Notes: a model not told the origin generated them from the letters alone. A stretch of DNA of 64,000 nucleotides from Blautia sp. An81 (GCF_002161285.1 NZ_NFHH01000008.1:107443-171442), one strand, 5' to 3'; positions 42,204 to 52,881 are shown, counted from the stretch's first letter. A program made the numbers and translations.

Positions 42204-43904
42204 CTATTCTACAATAATTTCCGCTTTCACTTTCAGCCTGTCTTCACTGCATACAATTCCCATTGCCGGAACAGAGAAATCCGGCATGCCGTTTTTATCC
42301 CAATAGATTTTTCCCACGGAAGCATTTCTTCCGGCATCATAAAGAGGCTGATAATCCTCTTCCACAAGATACCGCTCTTCCTGACGTCCATGGTAGATGA
42401 TAAGATCCTGGGAATCGTCGTCAGACTTTGTAAAACTGTTGTGGCCAAGACCGTACTGTCCGGTTTCTTTGCTGCTCTGGAATACAGGATAAGGCAGTTT
42501 TGTCCAGGAGGAAGAGCTGAGCAGATCTGCGTCCTCATCTGCGTATAAAAGTCCTACACAGTACATGGCATCTGTACCGCTGGCAGAGAAAGTAATAAAG
42601 ATACGTCCATCATGCTTTATTACTCCCGGACCTTCATCTACAGGGAAACCGTGGAGTTCCCAGTTATATTCCGGATGAGTCAGCCGGACAGCTGGTGTGC
42701 ACAGAGTCCAGGGGTTGGAAAGCTGGGCGATGAAAATATCGGAAATATTGTTGGTTTTCTGGGCCCAGAGGATATAGTCTTTTCCCCTGTGATTAAAGTA
42801 AGTATGGTCCAGAGAGAAATCTGTAAATGCAATATCTCCTGCTACAGTAGATACAAGAGGTCCCTTCTCCTCCCATTTTCCGGTCAGGGGATCGGAATCT
42901 TTGCATTCCAGGCAGTGAGGACGGATCCTCCAGGAGGACTCGTCGGAAATGGTAGTCGTATAGTAAACATACCAGTTTCCATGGATATTGTGGATTTCAG
43001 GAGCCCAGATATGAGGACTCATAGTTCCATTGTTGATGGGCTTTCTCTCATATATGACTTTTTCTTCATAGGAATCGGAGCCGTCTGCAAGGCCTTCTAA
43101 AGTGTCTGCCCTTCGGAGAATAATATATAGGTACTGATATTTTCCATCCAGGTTATGTTCCATATCCGTATAGGAGGCGGTAAAATAATATTTTCCGTCT
43201 GTATGTTTGTAGATATAAGGATCAGCGCGATGGTAGATCAGAGGTTTTTCAAATAAGGTCTGATGGAGTTTCCCCTCTACAGTATATCTGCCCGGAGTCT
43301 GGAGCAGTCCTTCCGGGATTGCTTCCCACTCTACAGGAAGCTCTTCAGTTCCGCCGTTGGAATATTCCACAGAAATCTTCTCGGGAAGAGAAGGAATCTT
43401 TCCAGGCTCTGCTTTAAGAGAAAGAGATTCTGTCTTTGTCAGAAGTACAGGCTCCGGTTTTCCATATACAGGAAACAAAGTTTCCAGGAGAGAGACAGGA
43501 ATCTCCAGACGGTTTTCCAGGTCAGGATAGAGGGAAATTTCTTTCTCATTTTTGAAGTCCCAGTCTATACCGGTATAACCGGCTCCAGTAAAGGAAAGGA
43601 AATCTTTTGTCTCTGCGAAATACATATGAGAGGAATCTTTGGCGTCTCTGGCAGTAATAAGATAGCTGCCATTTTTCAGACTGTAAATAGAAGGCTCAGA
43701 CAGCTGCTTAGAACCATAATCAGGAAACCAGATTCCGTTGTTTCCATTGAGGCTATACCAGTTTCTGCCGTTATAACTGTACTCCAGATGGAGACTGTCT
43801 GATTCTGGATTGTTCCAGTTTTTCGTATAGGGGCGCAGAAATGCCCTGGTCTGCCCGTCTCTGCACAGGATGTCTTCCTGGGGAAGAGTATACATCTTTT
43901 TCAT
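42204..43904 (-). CDS. GH43 family glycosidase with internal Ig-like domain
   Basis: The start is ATG 43904 behind AAAGGAG. The 566-residue protein has a roughly 125-residue N-terminal region that reads like part of a beta-propeller. An Ig-like segment (VEYSNGGTEELPVEWEA...PGRYTVEGKL, about 180-230) follows, then a GH43 five-blade propeller whose general base is in YHRADPYIY and later acidic residues in SLDHTYFNH and VDEGPGV. Likely activities are alpha-L-arabinofuranosidase or beta-xylosidase. There is no signal peptide, so it is probably intracellular. It is divergent from the permease pseudogene. Confidence 0.85.
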   Translation of the reverse strand: MKKMYTLPQEDILCRDGQTRAFLRPYTKNWNNPESDSLHLEYSYNGRNWYSLNGNNGIWFPDYGSKQLSEPSIYSLKNGSYLITARDAKDSSHMYFAETKDFLSFTGAGYTGIDWDFKNEKEISLYPDLENRLEIPVSLLETLFPVYGKPEPVLLTKTESLSLKAEPGKIPSLPEKISVEYSNGGTEELPVEWEAIPEGLLQTPGRYTVEGKLHQTLFEKPLIYHRADPYIYKHTDGKYYFTASYTDMEHNLDGKYQYLYIILRRADTLEGLADGSDSYEEKVIYERKPINNGTMSPHIWAPEIHNIHGNWYVYYTTTISDESSWRIRPHCLECKDSDPLTGKWEEKGPLVSTVAGDIAFTDFSLDHTYFNHRGKDYILWAQKTNNISDIFIAQLSNPWTLCTPAVRLTHPEYNWELHGFPVDEGPGVIKHDGRIFITFSASGTDAMYCVGLLYADEDADLLSSSSWTKLPYPVFQSSKETGQYGLGHNSFTKSDDDSQDLIIYHGRQEERYLVEEDYQPLYDAGRNASVGKIYWDKNGMPDFSVPAMGIVCSEDRLKVKAEIIVE

Positions 43905-43935
43905 TTTTTCTCCTTTCAGCGATATATGGAAATAG

Positions 43936-44988
43936 GCGTTTCGCAAACGCCTACCAATTAAATGGCTGAAGGGAGAGTGGACTGGATATGCAGTTTTGTT
44001 GATCGTAGCCTGCTGGAGATGGACCGGAGTTAATATTCTGTACTTCCTGGCAGGACTTCAGAGCATCGATACGGAACTTTATGAAGCAGCCTCTATTGAC
44101 GGGGCCAACAAATGGCAGCAGTTTGTTAAGATTTCTGTTCCGCTGCTGAAACCGACAAGCGTATATGTTCTGACTATCAGTATTTACGCTGGTCTATCCA
44201 TGTTCCTGGAGTCCTTCATGTTGTGGAAAGGAAACAACTCACCTCAGAACATCGGTCTGACTATCGTAGGATATCTGTACAGACAGGGTATTGAAAAGAG
44301 AGCTATGGGCTACGCCTGCGCCGCAGGCCTGGTACTGCTGTTTACTGGAGATCATGATTACTGGATCTGGTTTGGAAACAGTTTATTACTGACAGTGATC
44401 ACAGTTGTGCTTACTCTTTTGGTCAGCTCATTTGTAGCTTATGGATTTGCAGCCTATGATTTTAAAGGAAAGAATTTCTTCTTTGTGATCGTGCCGATTA
44501 TTCTGTCTATTCCTTTCGAAGTTATCATGCTGCCTCTGTACAGCCAGATCTCTAAGTGGGGAATGATGGACAGCTATGTATCAATCATACTGCCTTTCCT
44601 GGCTCATGCATCTACAATATTCTTCTTCCGCCAGTATCTGCTGGGATTGCCTAAATCCCTGATTGAAGCAGGACGTATTGACGGATGTACAGAATATGGT
44701 ATTTTCTTTAAACTGATTGCCCCAATTATGAAGCCTGCATTTTCAGCTATGGCGATCTTAAACGGTATGAACGCATAGAATAACTACATGTGGCCGCTGC
44801 TGGTAATCCGTTCTTCAGAGAAGTACACACTGACGATTGGTCTGAATACACTGATCAATCCATATGGAGATAACTACAGCCTTCTGGTTGTAGGATCGGT
44901 ATTCTCTATCATCCCGATCTTTATCTTGTTTATCTGCTTCCAGAGATACTTTATCGAAGGTATGACAGCAGGAGCTGTTAAGGGATAA
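43936..44988 (+). pseudogene. Fused remnant of AraP/AraQ-type sugar ABC permeases
   Basis: The frame starts without a start codon at a GGCGTTT-CGC-AAACGCC hairpin (43935-43951). It reads the second half of a first permease (IKWLKGEWTGY, EAASIDGANKWQQF, then GYACAAGLVLLF). At about residue 117 it jumps in frame into the second permease (WIWFGNSLLLTV...EAGRIDGCTEYG...), so the end of the first and the start of the second gene are deleted. A TAG at 44776-44778 replaces the Trp codon expected in NAWNNYMWP. The frame then continues to GMTAGAVKG and TAA 44986-44988. Three lesions make function very unlikely. It was probably the arabino-oligosaccharide importer of this locus. Confidence 0.88.
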
Positions 44989-45000
44989 TACATAGACAAA

Positions 45001-45057
45001 AGACCATCCTGTGAGCAGCAGAAACTGCCGGGTCTCACAGGATGGTCCTTTTTATTC
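45001..45057 (+). terminator. Terminator after the permease remnant
   Basis: GACCATCCTGTGAG pairs with CTCACAGGATGGTC with an internal loop, followed by CTTTTTATT. Confidence 0.88.
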
Positions 45058-45100
45058 CTGCCGCAAGGGTCAAATATCCCGATGCTTGCAGCAGGGTATT

Positions 45101-46021
45101 TCAGTCCGGTGAATAGGAAACTACCACATGGATGTCCTGGTTGTAGTTTCCAAAGCCTTTACCGAATAAGGTAAGGCCTCCTGTGTTAGGGCTGGTGTCA
45201 GATACCATAAACTTAAATCGGAGAGGGCTTTTGTGATCTAGGGCGAACTGCTCAATGGTGACATCGGAAATCTTCAGACCATCTATAAAGGTGCCGTTTT
45301 TATTAACGATCAGGGTCTTTAGAAGGCCGTACTGGTTCCAGGCAGGAAGCCACCAGCTGGGGGTAAAAAGTCCGTGAACATCTCCGAAATCTCCGGGACT
45401 GGTCCAGGTGCCGATGGGAATTTCATTGAGGAAAAAAGCAATGTCTGAGGGCCAGTCATTGTTGGTTCCGGGAGCTTCTGAGGCTATTTCCACAGAGAGG
45501 ATGAGCTGCTCTACCTGACAGTGGGGCGGGAGAAAGTTTGGGATAAGATATTCTACATATCCCTTGGAGAACCAGAGGATTCCAGCATGGGTCCGCTGGG
45601 GATGGGCAAAATATCTGGGGTCGTCCACTTCTCCGATGAGACTTTTCCGGGAGGCAATGCCGCAGGTGGGAGACACCTGATAATCGGTATACTGGCCTAC
45701 TGGAATGTCTACGGAGTAAAGATTTTTGTTCTCTTCCGGAACCTGGGGCATAACATCAATGAGGATCCTGTCTGTGTGGACCCGGCAGAGTTTCTGATTG
45801 CCGTGGCCTTCGTGCTCAGAAAGAACGCTGACCAGTCCGCATTCTTCCAGTTTTTTGATATGGCTGGTAAGAGCTCCATTGGTAATTCCCAGACTTCCGG
45901 CAATCTCGTTCATATTCATTTCGCCCTTTTCCAGCAGCAGCTTAATGATCTGGATACGAAGATCAGATCCCAGGGCTTTATAAAGGTCTATACCATCTTC
46001 AATTTTTTTAATATGCAGCAT
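45101..46021 (-). CDS. ArsR-type regulator with large C-terminal sensor-like domain
   Basis: The 306-residue protein has an ArsR-like winged helix at about 10-85 (LYKALGSDLRIQIIKLLLEKGEMNMNEIAGSLGITNGALTSHIKKLEECGLV) without an obvious metal-binding cysteine motif. A roughly 200-residue beta-rich domain with many aromatic residues follows (DWPSDIAFFLNEIPIGTW, TPSWWLPAWNQYG, LTLFGKGFGNYNQD). ArsR proteins are normally about 100 residues, so this is a fusion, probably sensing a carbohydrate. It is divergent from the GH51 operon and is the likely local regulator. Confidence 0.8.
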   Translation of the reverse strand: MLHIKKIEDGIDLYKALGSDLRIQIIKLLLEKGEMNMNEIAGSLGITNGALTSHIKKLEECGLVSVLSEHEGHGNQKLCRVHTDRILIDVMPQVPEENKNLYSVDIPVGQYTDYQVSPTCGIASRKSLIGEVDDPRYFAHPQRTHAGILWFSKGYVEYLIPNFLPPHCQVEQLILSVEIASEAPGTNNDWPSDIAFFLNEIPIGTWTSPGDFGDVHGLFTPSWWLPAWNQYGLLKTLIVNKNGTFIDGLKISDVTIEQFALDHKSPLRFKFMVSDTSPNTGGLTLFGKGFGNYNQDIHVVVSYSPD

Positions 46022-46111
46022 AGGCGGACTCCTTTATTAGGGTGTGTTATAGATAGAATAAGATTTAAACTTTGGTACTATTATAAGTGAAAATCCGGAC
46101 TTAGGCAACAA

Positions 46112-46191
46112 AAGTATTTTACTTAGAACTAAATATACATAAAAAATTTTACAAAACCTCTGTTGACACATGGGCACTATAACAATATAAT
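46112..46191 (+). promoter_or_regulatory. Arabinosidase operon promoter and candidate operator
   Basis: TTGACA at 46163 and TATAAT at 46186 have 17-bp spacing, a near-consensus promoter. AAGTATTTTACTT at 46112-46124 is a palindrome upstream of the -35 that could bind the divergent ArsR-type regulator. Confidence 0.7.
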
Positions 46192-46225
46192 ATAGATAAA
46201 GGTAAAATAATTAAGAAAAATTTAA

Positions 46226-47761
<1,536 letters not shown>

Positions 47762-47833
47762 ACAGATAGGCAGAAATACGGAATATTATATGGGCAGTCA
47801 TTTTGGATTGTCTTATGAAAGAGGAGAAAATAT

Positions 47834-49336
47834 ATGACAAAATTTGTGATCAATCCAAATGTAAAGAAAAGTAAGATCCACAAGGAAATCTACGGACATT
47901 TTTCCGAACACCTGGGAAGATGTATCTATGAGGGAATGTATGTAGGAGAAGACTCTCCGATCCCTAATGTAAACGGTATGCGTACCGACGTAGTGGAAGC
48001 TTTAAAGGAAATGAAGATCCCTGTACTTCGCTGGCCGGGCGGCTGCTTCGCTGATGAGTACCACTGGAAAGACGGAGTAGGCCCAAAAGAAAACAGAAAG
48101 AAGATCATCAATACCCACTGGGGCGGCGTTGTAGAAGACAACAGCTTTGGTACCCATGAGTTCTTTGAACTGTGCCGTCAGTTAGGCTGCGAGGCATATG
48201 TAAATGGAAACGTAGGCAGCGGAACTGTACAGGAAATGTCAGAGTGGGTAGAATATATGACCTTTGACGGAGTATCCCCCATGGCAGACTGGAGAAAAGA
48301 AAACGGTCAGGAAAATTCCTGGGATGTGGCTTTCTTTGGTGTAGGCAATGAGAACTGGGGATGCGGCGGAAATATGACGCCGGAATTTTATGCCAACGAG
48401 TACCGGAGATATCAGACCTATGTGAGAGACTATAAAGCAGATAAGAAAATTTACAAGATCGCCTGCGGTCCAAACGTAGATGACTATGAGTGGACAGAAG
48501 GAGTTATGTCAACTTGCTTCCGCCACAGCCAGCCTTTCCAGCACGGATTTATGGATGGCCTTTCTCTTCATTATTACACCCATCCAGAAGGCTGGGAGAT
48601 CAAGGGAAGCGCCACTGACTTTGATGATAAGGTATGGTATAAGACTCTCAGCAAGACTCTCTATATGGATGAGCTGATCCGCCGTCATGGAGCTATCATG
48701 GACAAGTATGATCCTAAAAAAGAAATCGGCCTGATCGTTGACGAGTGGGGAACATGGTTCACCGTAGAGCCGGGAACCAATCCAGGATTCCTTTATCAGC
48801 AGAACACTATGAGAGACGCTCTGGTGGCTGGTATTAACCTGAACATCTTTAACAAACACAGCGACCGTGTACGGATGGCCAATATCGCTCAGATCGTCAA
48901 TGTACTTCAGTCTGTAATCCTTACAGAAGGAGAAAAGATGATCAAGACTCCTACCTATCATGTATTTAATATGTTCAAATACCATCAGGACGCTATGCTG
49001 GTGGACAGCTATATAGATACAGAAACCATAGGCGTGGAAGAAGAATATCAGGTACCGAATCTTACCGAGTCTGTTTCTGTAGACGAAAATGGCGTTCTGC
49101 ATATTACAGTTACCAACCTTTCTCTTACAGAGGACTATGAGATTGATACTACGATTCTGGAAAAGAATATTTCTGAAGTAAAGGGTGAGATCCTTACAGA
49201 AGAAATGCATGCCATGAATACTTTTGAGGAACCGGAAACTGTCTGCACAAAAGAATTTACAGACGTGAAGATCACAGATAAAGGCCTGGCCTTTACCATT
49301 CCGGCCTGCAGTGTCCTGCATTTATCTGTAAAGTAA
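47834..49336 (+). CDS. Alpha-L-arabinofuranosidase, GH51 (second, diverged type)
   Basis: The protein is 500 residues, with acid/base Glu173 in GNENWG and nucleophile Glu304 in VDEWGTW. The [11 protein letters not shown] signature differs from the first enzyme, so the two belong to different GH51 subgroups and probably prefer different linkages or branching. There is no signal peptide. It starts 72 bases after the first GH51 behind AGAGGAG, in the same operon. Confidence 0.94.
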   Translation: MTKFVINPNVKKSKIHKEIYGHFSEHLGRCIYEGMYVGEDSPIPNVNGMRTDVVEALKEMKIPVLRWPGGCFADEYHWKDGVGPKENRKKIINTHWGGVVEDNSFGTHEFFELCRQLGCEAYVNGNVGSGTVQEMSEWVEYMTFDGVSPMADWRKENGQENSWDVAFFGVGNENWGCGGNMTPEFYANEYRRYQTYVRDYKADKKIYKIACGPNVDDYEWTEGVMSTCFRHSQPFQHGFMDGLSLHYYTHPEGWEIKGSATDFDDKVWYKTLSKTLYMDELIRRHGAIMDKYDPKKEIGLIVDEWGTWFTVEPGTNPGFLYQQNTMRDALVAGINLNIFNKHSDRVRMANIAQIVNVLQSVILTEGEKMIKTPTYHVFNMFKYHQDAMLVDSYIDTETIGVEEEYQVPNLTESVSVDENGVLHITVTNLSLTEDYEIDTTILEKNISEVKGEILTEEMHAMNTFEEPETVCTKEFTDVKITDKGLAFTIPACSVLHLSVK

Positions 49337-49360
49337 AAAAGATAAGAAAGGAAGTATAAG

Positions 49361-50902
49361 ATGAGAGTAACAAATCCGATCATGGAGATCGATATGCCGG
49401 ATATTGATATTATACGTGTAAATGATATGTACTATATGGTGTCTACAACTATGTTTGTGACGCCAGGAGCGCCTGTTTTAAGATCCGGGGATTTGGTACA
49501 CTGGGAAATTACTTCTTATATCTTTAACGTCATCGAAGATAATCCCGGTTATAGGCTGGAAGAGGGAAAAAATGCCTATGGGCAGGGACAGTGGGCCACC
49601 AGTCTGAAATACTATGAAGGTAAATTCTACGCCTGTTTTGCATGTAATGATCTGCAGAAAACATATATATACAGCACAGATGATATAGAAAAAACAGGCT
49701 GGGAACGTATAACCCTAGATGGTATTTATCATGATATGTCCTTTGTCTTTGAGGACGGACATGTTTATCTGGTTTACGGCAATGGGGAAATAAGAATTGT
49801 GGAACTGGAGAGTGATCTGTCGGGGATAAAGTGCGGAGGCGTACAGCGTCTTTTGTTTTCTACCCCAAAAGAGGGGATAGGATTGAGATGTGAAGGCTGC
49901 CGCTGGATTGCAAAGGATAATTTCCATTATTTTTTCTTTATTGACTGGCCGACTGTCGGCAGGAAGAGGAGACGGGTGATCTGTTATCGTTCTGCCCAGC
50001 TTTTAGGGGATTATGAGTGTAAAGTGCTGGTTGATGATGATATGGGATTCTTCAACAATGGAATCGCTCAGGGAACTCTTATTGATACAAAAGAGGGAGA
50101 GTGGTATGCCATGCTGTTCCAGGATCATGGAGCAGTAGGAAGGATTCCATATCTGATGCCTGTTACATGGGAGGAGAACTGGCCGGTACTGGCGCCGGGA
50201 GGAAAGATCCCCCGAAGTTTTGAAACGTCTTTTGAAGAGTATAAGGCAGAACCCCTTATTATCAGCGATAGCTTTTCCTATGAGAAAGATTGTTTAAAGC
50301 CTCAGTGGGAATGGAACCATAATCCTGTACCCGGCGGCTGGTCCCTCACGAAAAGAACCGGATACCTGAGACTGTTTTCCAAAGTTCCGGCAGCAAATCT
50401 TATGGAAGCTCGTGGAACACTGACTCAAAAAACAGAGAGTCCATATTCTTCTTTTACGATAGAAATAGACGCTTCAGGTATGAAGCCTCAGGAGTTTGCC
50501 GGCCTTACGGCGTTTCAGGGAACTTATGGGTCTGTGGGAATAAGAGCACAGGAGAAAGGCGCTTTTGCGGTAGAAGTAGTCAAGGGAAAACTGGGGCAGG
50601 GAGAAACGGTAGAAATTTCTGTTCCTATAAAGTCCGGTCAGTGTTTTCTTAGAATTGATTTCGATTATTGCGAACTTAAGGATAGGGCAGCTTTCTACTG
50701 GTCGTATGATGGAGAAAACTGGGAGACGATCGGAACACAGCTTCAGATGAAATATACTCTGGATTTATTTATCGGCTACAGAATCGGTATCTTTTGCTAT
50801 GGGAATAAGACGGGAGGATACGCAGATTTCAGAAATTTTATTTTTCAAAATAAGATATCCGGGAAGGGGGCGCTTTCCGACAGCGCTTCAGGTGTGAAAT
50901 AG
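49361..50902 (+). CDS. GH43 family glycosidase with C-terminal beta-sandwich
   Basis: The 513-residue protein has a GH43 propeller in the first about 300 residues. The general base is in MPDIDIIRV, the second carboxylate in YHDMSFVFEDG and the acid in LRCEGCRW, followed by a concanavalin-like C-terminal domain (about 310-500) typical of GH43 subfamily 10-12 enzymes. Likely activity is beta-xylosidase or alpha-L-arabinofuranosidase on imported oligosaccharides. AAGGAAG precedes the start. Codon use and the more T-rich third positions look slightly different from the two GH51 genes. Confidence 0.9.
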   Translation: MRVTNPIMEIDMPDIDIIRVNDMYYMVSTTMFVTPGAPVLRSGDLVHWEITSYIFNVIEDNPGYRLEEGKNAYGQGQWATSLKYYEGKFYACFACNDLQKTYIYSTDDIEKTGWERITLDGIYHDMSFVFEDGHVYLVYGNGEIRIVELESDLSGIKCGGVQRLLFSTPKEGIGLRCEGCRWIAKDNFHYFFFIDWPTVGRKRRRVICYRSAQLLGDYECKVLVDDDMGFFNNGIAQGTLIDTKEGEWYAMLFQDHGAVGRIPYLMPVTWEENWPVLAPGGKIPRSFETSFEEYKAEPLIISDSFSYEKDCLKPQWEWNHNPVPGGWSLTKRTGYLRLFSKVPAANLMEARGTLTQKTESPYSSFTIEIDASGMKPQEFAGLTAFQGTYGSVGIRAQEKGAFAVEVVKGKLGQGETVEISVPIKSGQCFLRIDFDYCELKDRAAFYWSYDGENWETIGTQLQMKYTLDLFIGYRIGIFCYGNKTGGYADFRNFIFQNKISGKGALSDSASGVK

Positions 50903-50905
50903 ACC

Positions 50906-51166
50906 ATGGATCAGCCCAAAAGATTTTGTAAAAAATGTCTTCTGGAAGATATCGCAGAAGAAGATTTTCTGAGGAACATGAGACAGTATATCCAGGGATT
51001 GGATGAGGAGATAAAAACAGAAAGCCAGGAATATCAAAGACGCCTGGCTTTCTGCAAAGAATGTGATAATCTTATAAATGGGATGTGCCGTATATGTGGC
51101 TGCTTTGTGGAGTACCGGGCGGCGGTAGAGAAAAATCACTGTCCGGGAACAGAAAAAAAGTGGTGA
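50906..51166 (+). CDS. DUF6171 family cysteine-rich small protein
   Basis: The 86-residue protein contains CKKCL near the N-terminus and CKECD, CRICGC and a final C in the C-terminal half, eight cysteines in all, spaced like two metal or zinc-ribbon sites around a charged helix (EDFLRNMRQYIQGLDEEIKTE). I recognise it as DUF6171, a Clostridia family of unknown function. It starts 3 bases after the GH43 stop, so it is cotranscribed with the arabinosidase genes here. Confidence 0.8.
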   Translation: MDQPKRFCKKCLLEDIAEEDFLRNMRQYIQGLDEEIKTESQEYQRRLAFCKECDNLINGMCRICGCFVEYRAAVEKNHCPGTEKKW

Positions 51167-51217
51167 AGTATAAATATGTATAAACCAGAAAATTTATTGT
51201 ATACAGGAGAAACAGAT

Positions 51218-51606
51218 ATGGGAGCATATCCTAAATTTACCATGTCCTTTAGTATTGGACCATCTAATAAAGAGCGGATCGAGGCTTTTGAATTGTATCA
51301 AAGAGCTTTTAAAGCAAAAAAATTATTGGAAGCACACCGCCGGATAACGATGATATTCATATTATGATGGAAATTTATGGACAAGAGATTTTGAACGGCC
51401 CAGGAAAAAGTATGGGTACTGGATTTCAGGGAGTTCTATGCTGTGAGGTCCGTTATGATAAGAAAGAAGATTTTTGGGAAGCTTACAATGAAATAGGCAA
51501 AGAAGCCCAAAGTTATCATACGGAAGGTCCATATCCTTGGGCAGCAATACTGGGACTTGTAGTTGATAAATTCGGGATAGGATGGGCTTTATACTATAAC
51601 GAATAA
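51218..51606 (+). pseudogene. Frameshifted VOC-family (glyoxalase/PhnB-like) protein
   Basis: ATG 51218 behind ACAGGAG starts MGAYPKFTMSFSIG...AFELYQRAFKAKKLLEA. Near 51337 the reading must shift by one base to continue PPDNDDIHIMMEIYGQEIL...GWALYYNE to TAA 51604-51606. Both halves belong to one PhnB-like VOC protein of about 130 residues. A single-base deletion in the CACACCGCCGG run explains it. No slippery sequence or stimulatory hairpin suggests programmed shifting. Confidence 0.75.
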
Positions 51607-51685
51607 ATTTATTTCATCTGGAAAAGAACCGCACGGAGATGAAAAGAATGAGCAAAGAATAACCTCGTTGTAGAAAAAACTTGAC

Positions 51686-51742
51686 AAAGACCTGCTTCTA
51701 TGATACGCTTGTGTAGCGACACTGGAAGTAGGTCTTTTTTTT
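51686..51742 (+). terminator. Terminator before the rpmG operon, overlapping promoter-like boxes
   Basis: AAAGACCTGCTTC pairs with GAAGTAGGTCTTT and is followed by TTTTT. TTGACA at 51681 and TACGCT at 51704 (17-bp spacing, with TGA giving an extended -10) lie within it, so the same DNA may stop the upstream operon and start the rpmG-secE-nusG-rplKA operon. Confidence 0.6.
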
Positions 51743-51779
51743 GTGCCTAAATTTACAGTGAAAACTGAAGTTTATAATA

Positions 51780-51871
51780 AGGAAAAGATCTTTGTCGCAG
51801 TAGCAAGATGTTGCGTAGACGGCAGTAACGTGAGCTGCCGGCGATAAAAGACACATGGAGGTGGAGAAGTC
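51780..51871 (+). promoter_or_regulatory. Leader of the rpmG operon
   Basis: It contains a GACGGCAG/CTGCCGGC hairpin at 51818-51842 and GTCGCAG...TTGCGTAGAC upstream, which can also pair. No tRNA is present here, although tRNA-Trp often sits near rpmG-secE in other genomes. Confidence 0.35.
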
Positions 51872-52021
51872 GTGCGCGTAAAGATCACATTGGCATGTAC
51901 GGAATGCAAACAGCGTAACTACAACATGACAAAGGAAAAAAAGAATCATCCAGAACGTTTGGAGACAAAGAAGTACTGTAAATTCTGCAGAACTCATACA
52001 TTGCACAAAGAAACCAAGTAA
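51872..52021 (+). CDS. rpmG: 50S ribosomal protein L33
   Basis: GTG 51872 is preceded by GGAGGTGG. The 49-residue protein has the two zinc-ribbon pairs CTEC (9-12) and CKFC (36-39), so it is the zinc-binding form (C+). [10 protein letters not shown] and the C-terminal HKETK are L33 hallmarks. It is the first gene of the classical rpmG-secE-nusG-rplK-rplA arrangement. Confidence 0.96.
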   Translation: MRVKITLACTECKQRNYNMTKEKKNHPERLETKKYCKFCRTHTLHKETK

Positions 52022-52044
52022 TCAGGTTTAAGAGGGTGAAATAT

Positions 52045-52251
52045 ATGAAGGCAGAAAAGAAGCAGAAATCTTCAAAAGCCAGCCAATGGATACAGGGACT
52101 TCAGGCTGAATTTAAGAAGATCGTCTGGCCTGATAAGCCGACACTGGTTAAGCAGACCATTGCAGTTGTATGTATCACTGCAGTTTTAGGCGTTATCATT
52201 GCTGTTATCGACAGCGGAGTACTGCAGCTGCTGAACCTGATCATTAAGTAA
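52045..52251 (+). CDS. secE: Preprotein translocase subunit SecE
   Basis: ATG 52045 follows AGAGGG. The 68-residue single-span protein has the conserved amphipathic stretch QAEFKKIVWPDKPTLVKQT and then one membrane helix at about 40-62. It clamps the SecY channel. The position between rpmG and nusG is universal in Firmicutes. Confidence 0.96.
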   Translation: MKAEKKQKSSKASQWIQGLQAEFKKIVWPDKPTLVKQTIAVVCITAVLGVIIAVIDSGVLQLLNLIIK

Positions 52252-52267
52252 GGACAAGGTGAGTAAA

Positions 52268-52789
52268 ATGTCAGAAGCAAATTGGTATGTTGTTCACACC
52301 TATTCCGGGTATGAGAACAAGGTAAAAGCCAACATTGACAAGACAATTGAAAACAGACACCTGGAGGACCAGATCTTAGAAGTTCGTGTACCCATGGAAG
52401 ACGTAGTGGAACTGAAGAACGGCGAGAAAAAGCAAGTTCAGAGAAAGATGTTCCCGGGATACGTTCTGATCCATATGGTGATGAATGACGACACCTGGTA
52501 TGTTGTAAGAAATACCAGAGGTGTTACAGGCTTTGTTGGTCCGGGTTCCAAGGCGGTTCCCCTTACCGAGCAGGAGATCGATGCATTGGGCATCGCTTCT
52601 GTAAGAGACGTGGAAGTAGACTTTGGAGTGGGCGACAGTGTTGTTGTCACAGGAGGCGTGTGGAAGGATACTGTAGGCGTTGTTCAGAGTATCAATGAAG
52701 CAAAGCAGATCGTGACCATCAATGTTGAGCTGTTCGGCCGCGAAACGCCGGTAGAGATAAGTTTCGCAGAAGTTAAGAGTCTTTCATAA
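52268..52789 (+). CDS. nusG: Transcription termination/antitermination protein NusG
   Basis: ATG 52268 follows AAGGTGAG. The 173-residue protein has the NGN domain (NWYVVHTYSGYENKVKANI, FPGYVLIHM, VRNTRGVTGFVG) and a C-terminal KOW domain (VGDSVVVTGGVWKDTVGVV). It binds RNA polymerase and couples it to ribosomes or Rho. Confidence 0.97.
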   Translation: MSEANWYVVHTYSGYENKVKANIDKTIENRHLEDQILEVRVPMEDVVELKNGEKKQVQRKMFPGYVLIHMVMNDDTWYVVRNTRGVTGFVGPGSKAVPLTEQEIDALGIASVRDVEVDFGVGDSVVVTGGVWKDTVGVVQSINEAKQIVTINVELFGRETPVEISFAEVKSLS

Positions 52790-52833
52790 GACGAAAAAGT
52801 AACAGTGAGAAAGGGCCATAATGTCACATGGCT

Positions 52834-52862
52834 CGTGGGAGGGACATCCCCGCAATTACCAC
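52834..52862 (+). promoter_or_regulatory. Leader hairpin before rplK, copy 1
   Basis: A 29-nt element begins CGTGGGAGGGACATCC and ends CAATTACCAC. GTGG pairs with CCAC outside, and GGG with CCC inside, leaving an asymmetric internal loop. An almost identical element precedes rplA (one base different). It is probably an RNA site for autogenous control by a ribosomal protein of this operon. Confidence 0.6.
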
Positions 52863-52881
52863 ATTATAGGAGGTGCCGAAA

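Noticed and set aside
51337..51364. Programmed ribosomal frameshift in the VOC gene
   Set aside because: No slippery heptamer, stop codon context or downstream hairpin; simple single-base loss explains it.
51772..51871. tRNA gene near rpmG
   Set aside because: A hairpin is present but no acceptor/anticodon/T-arm pattern or TTCGANTC-type T-loop.
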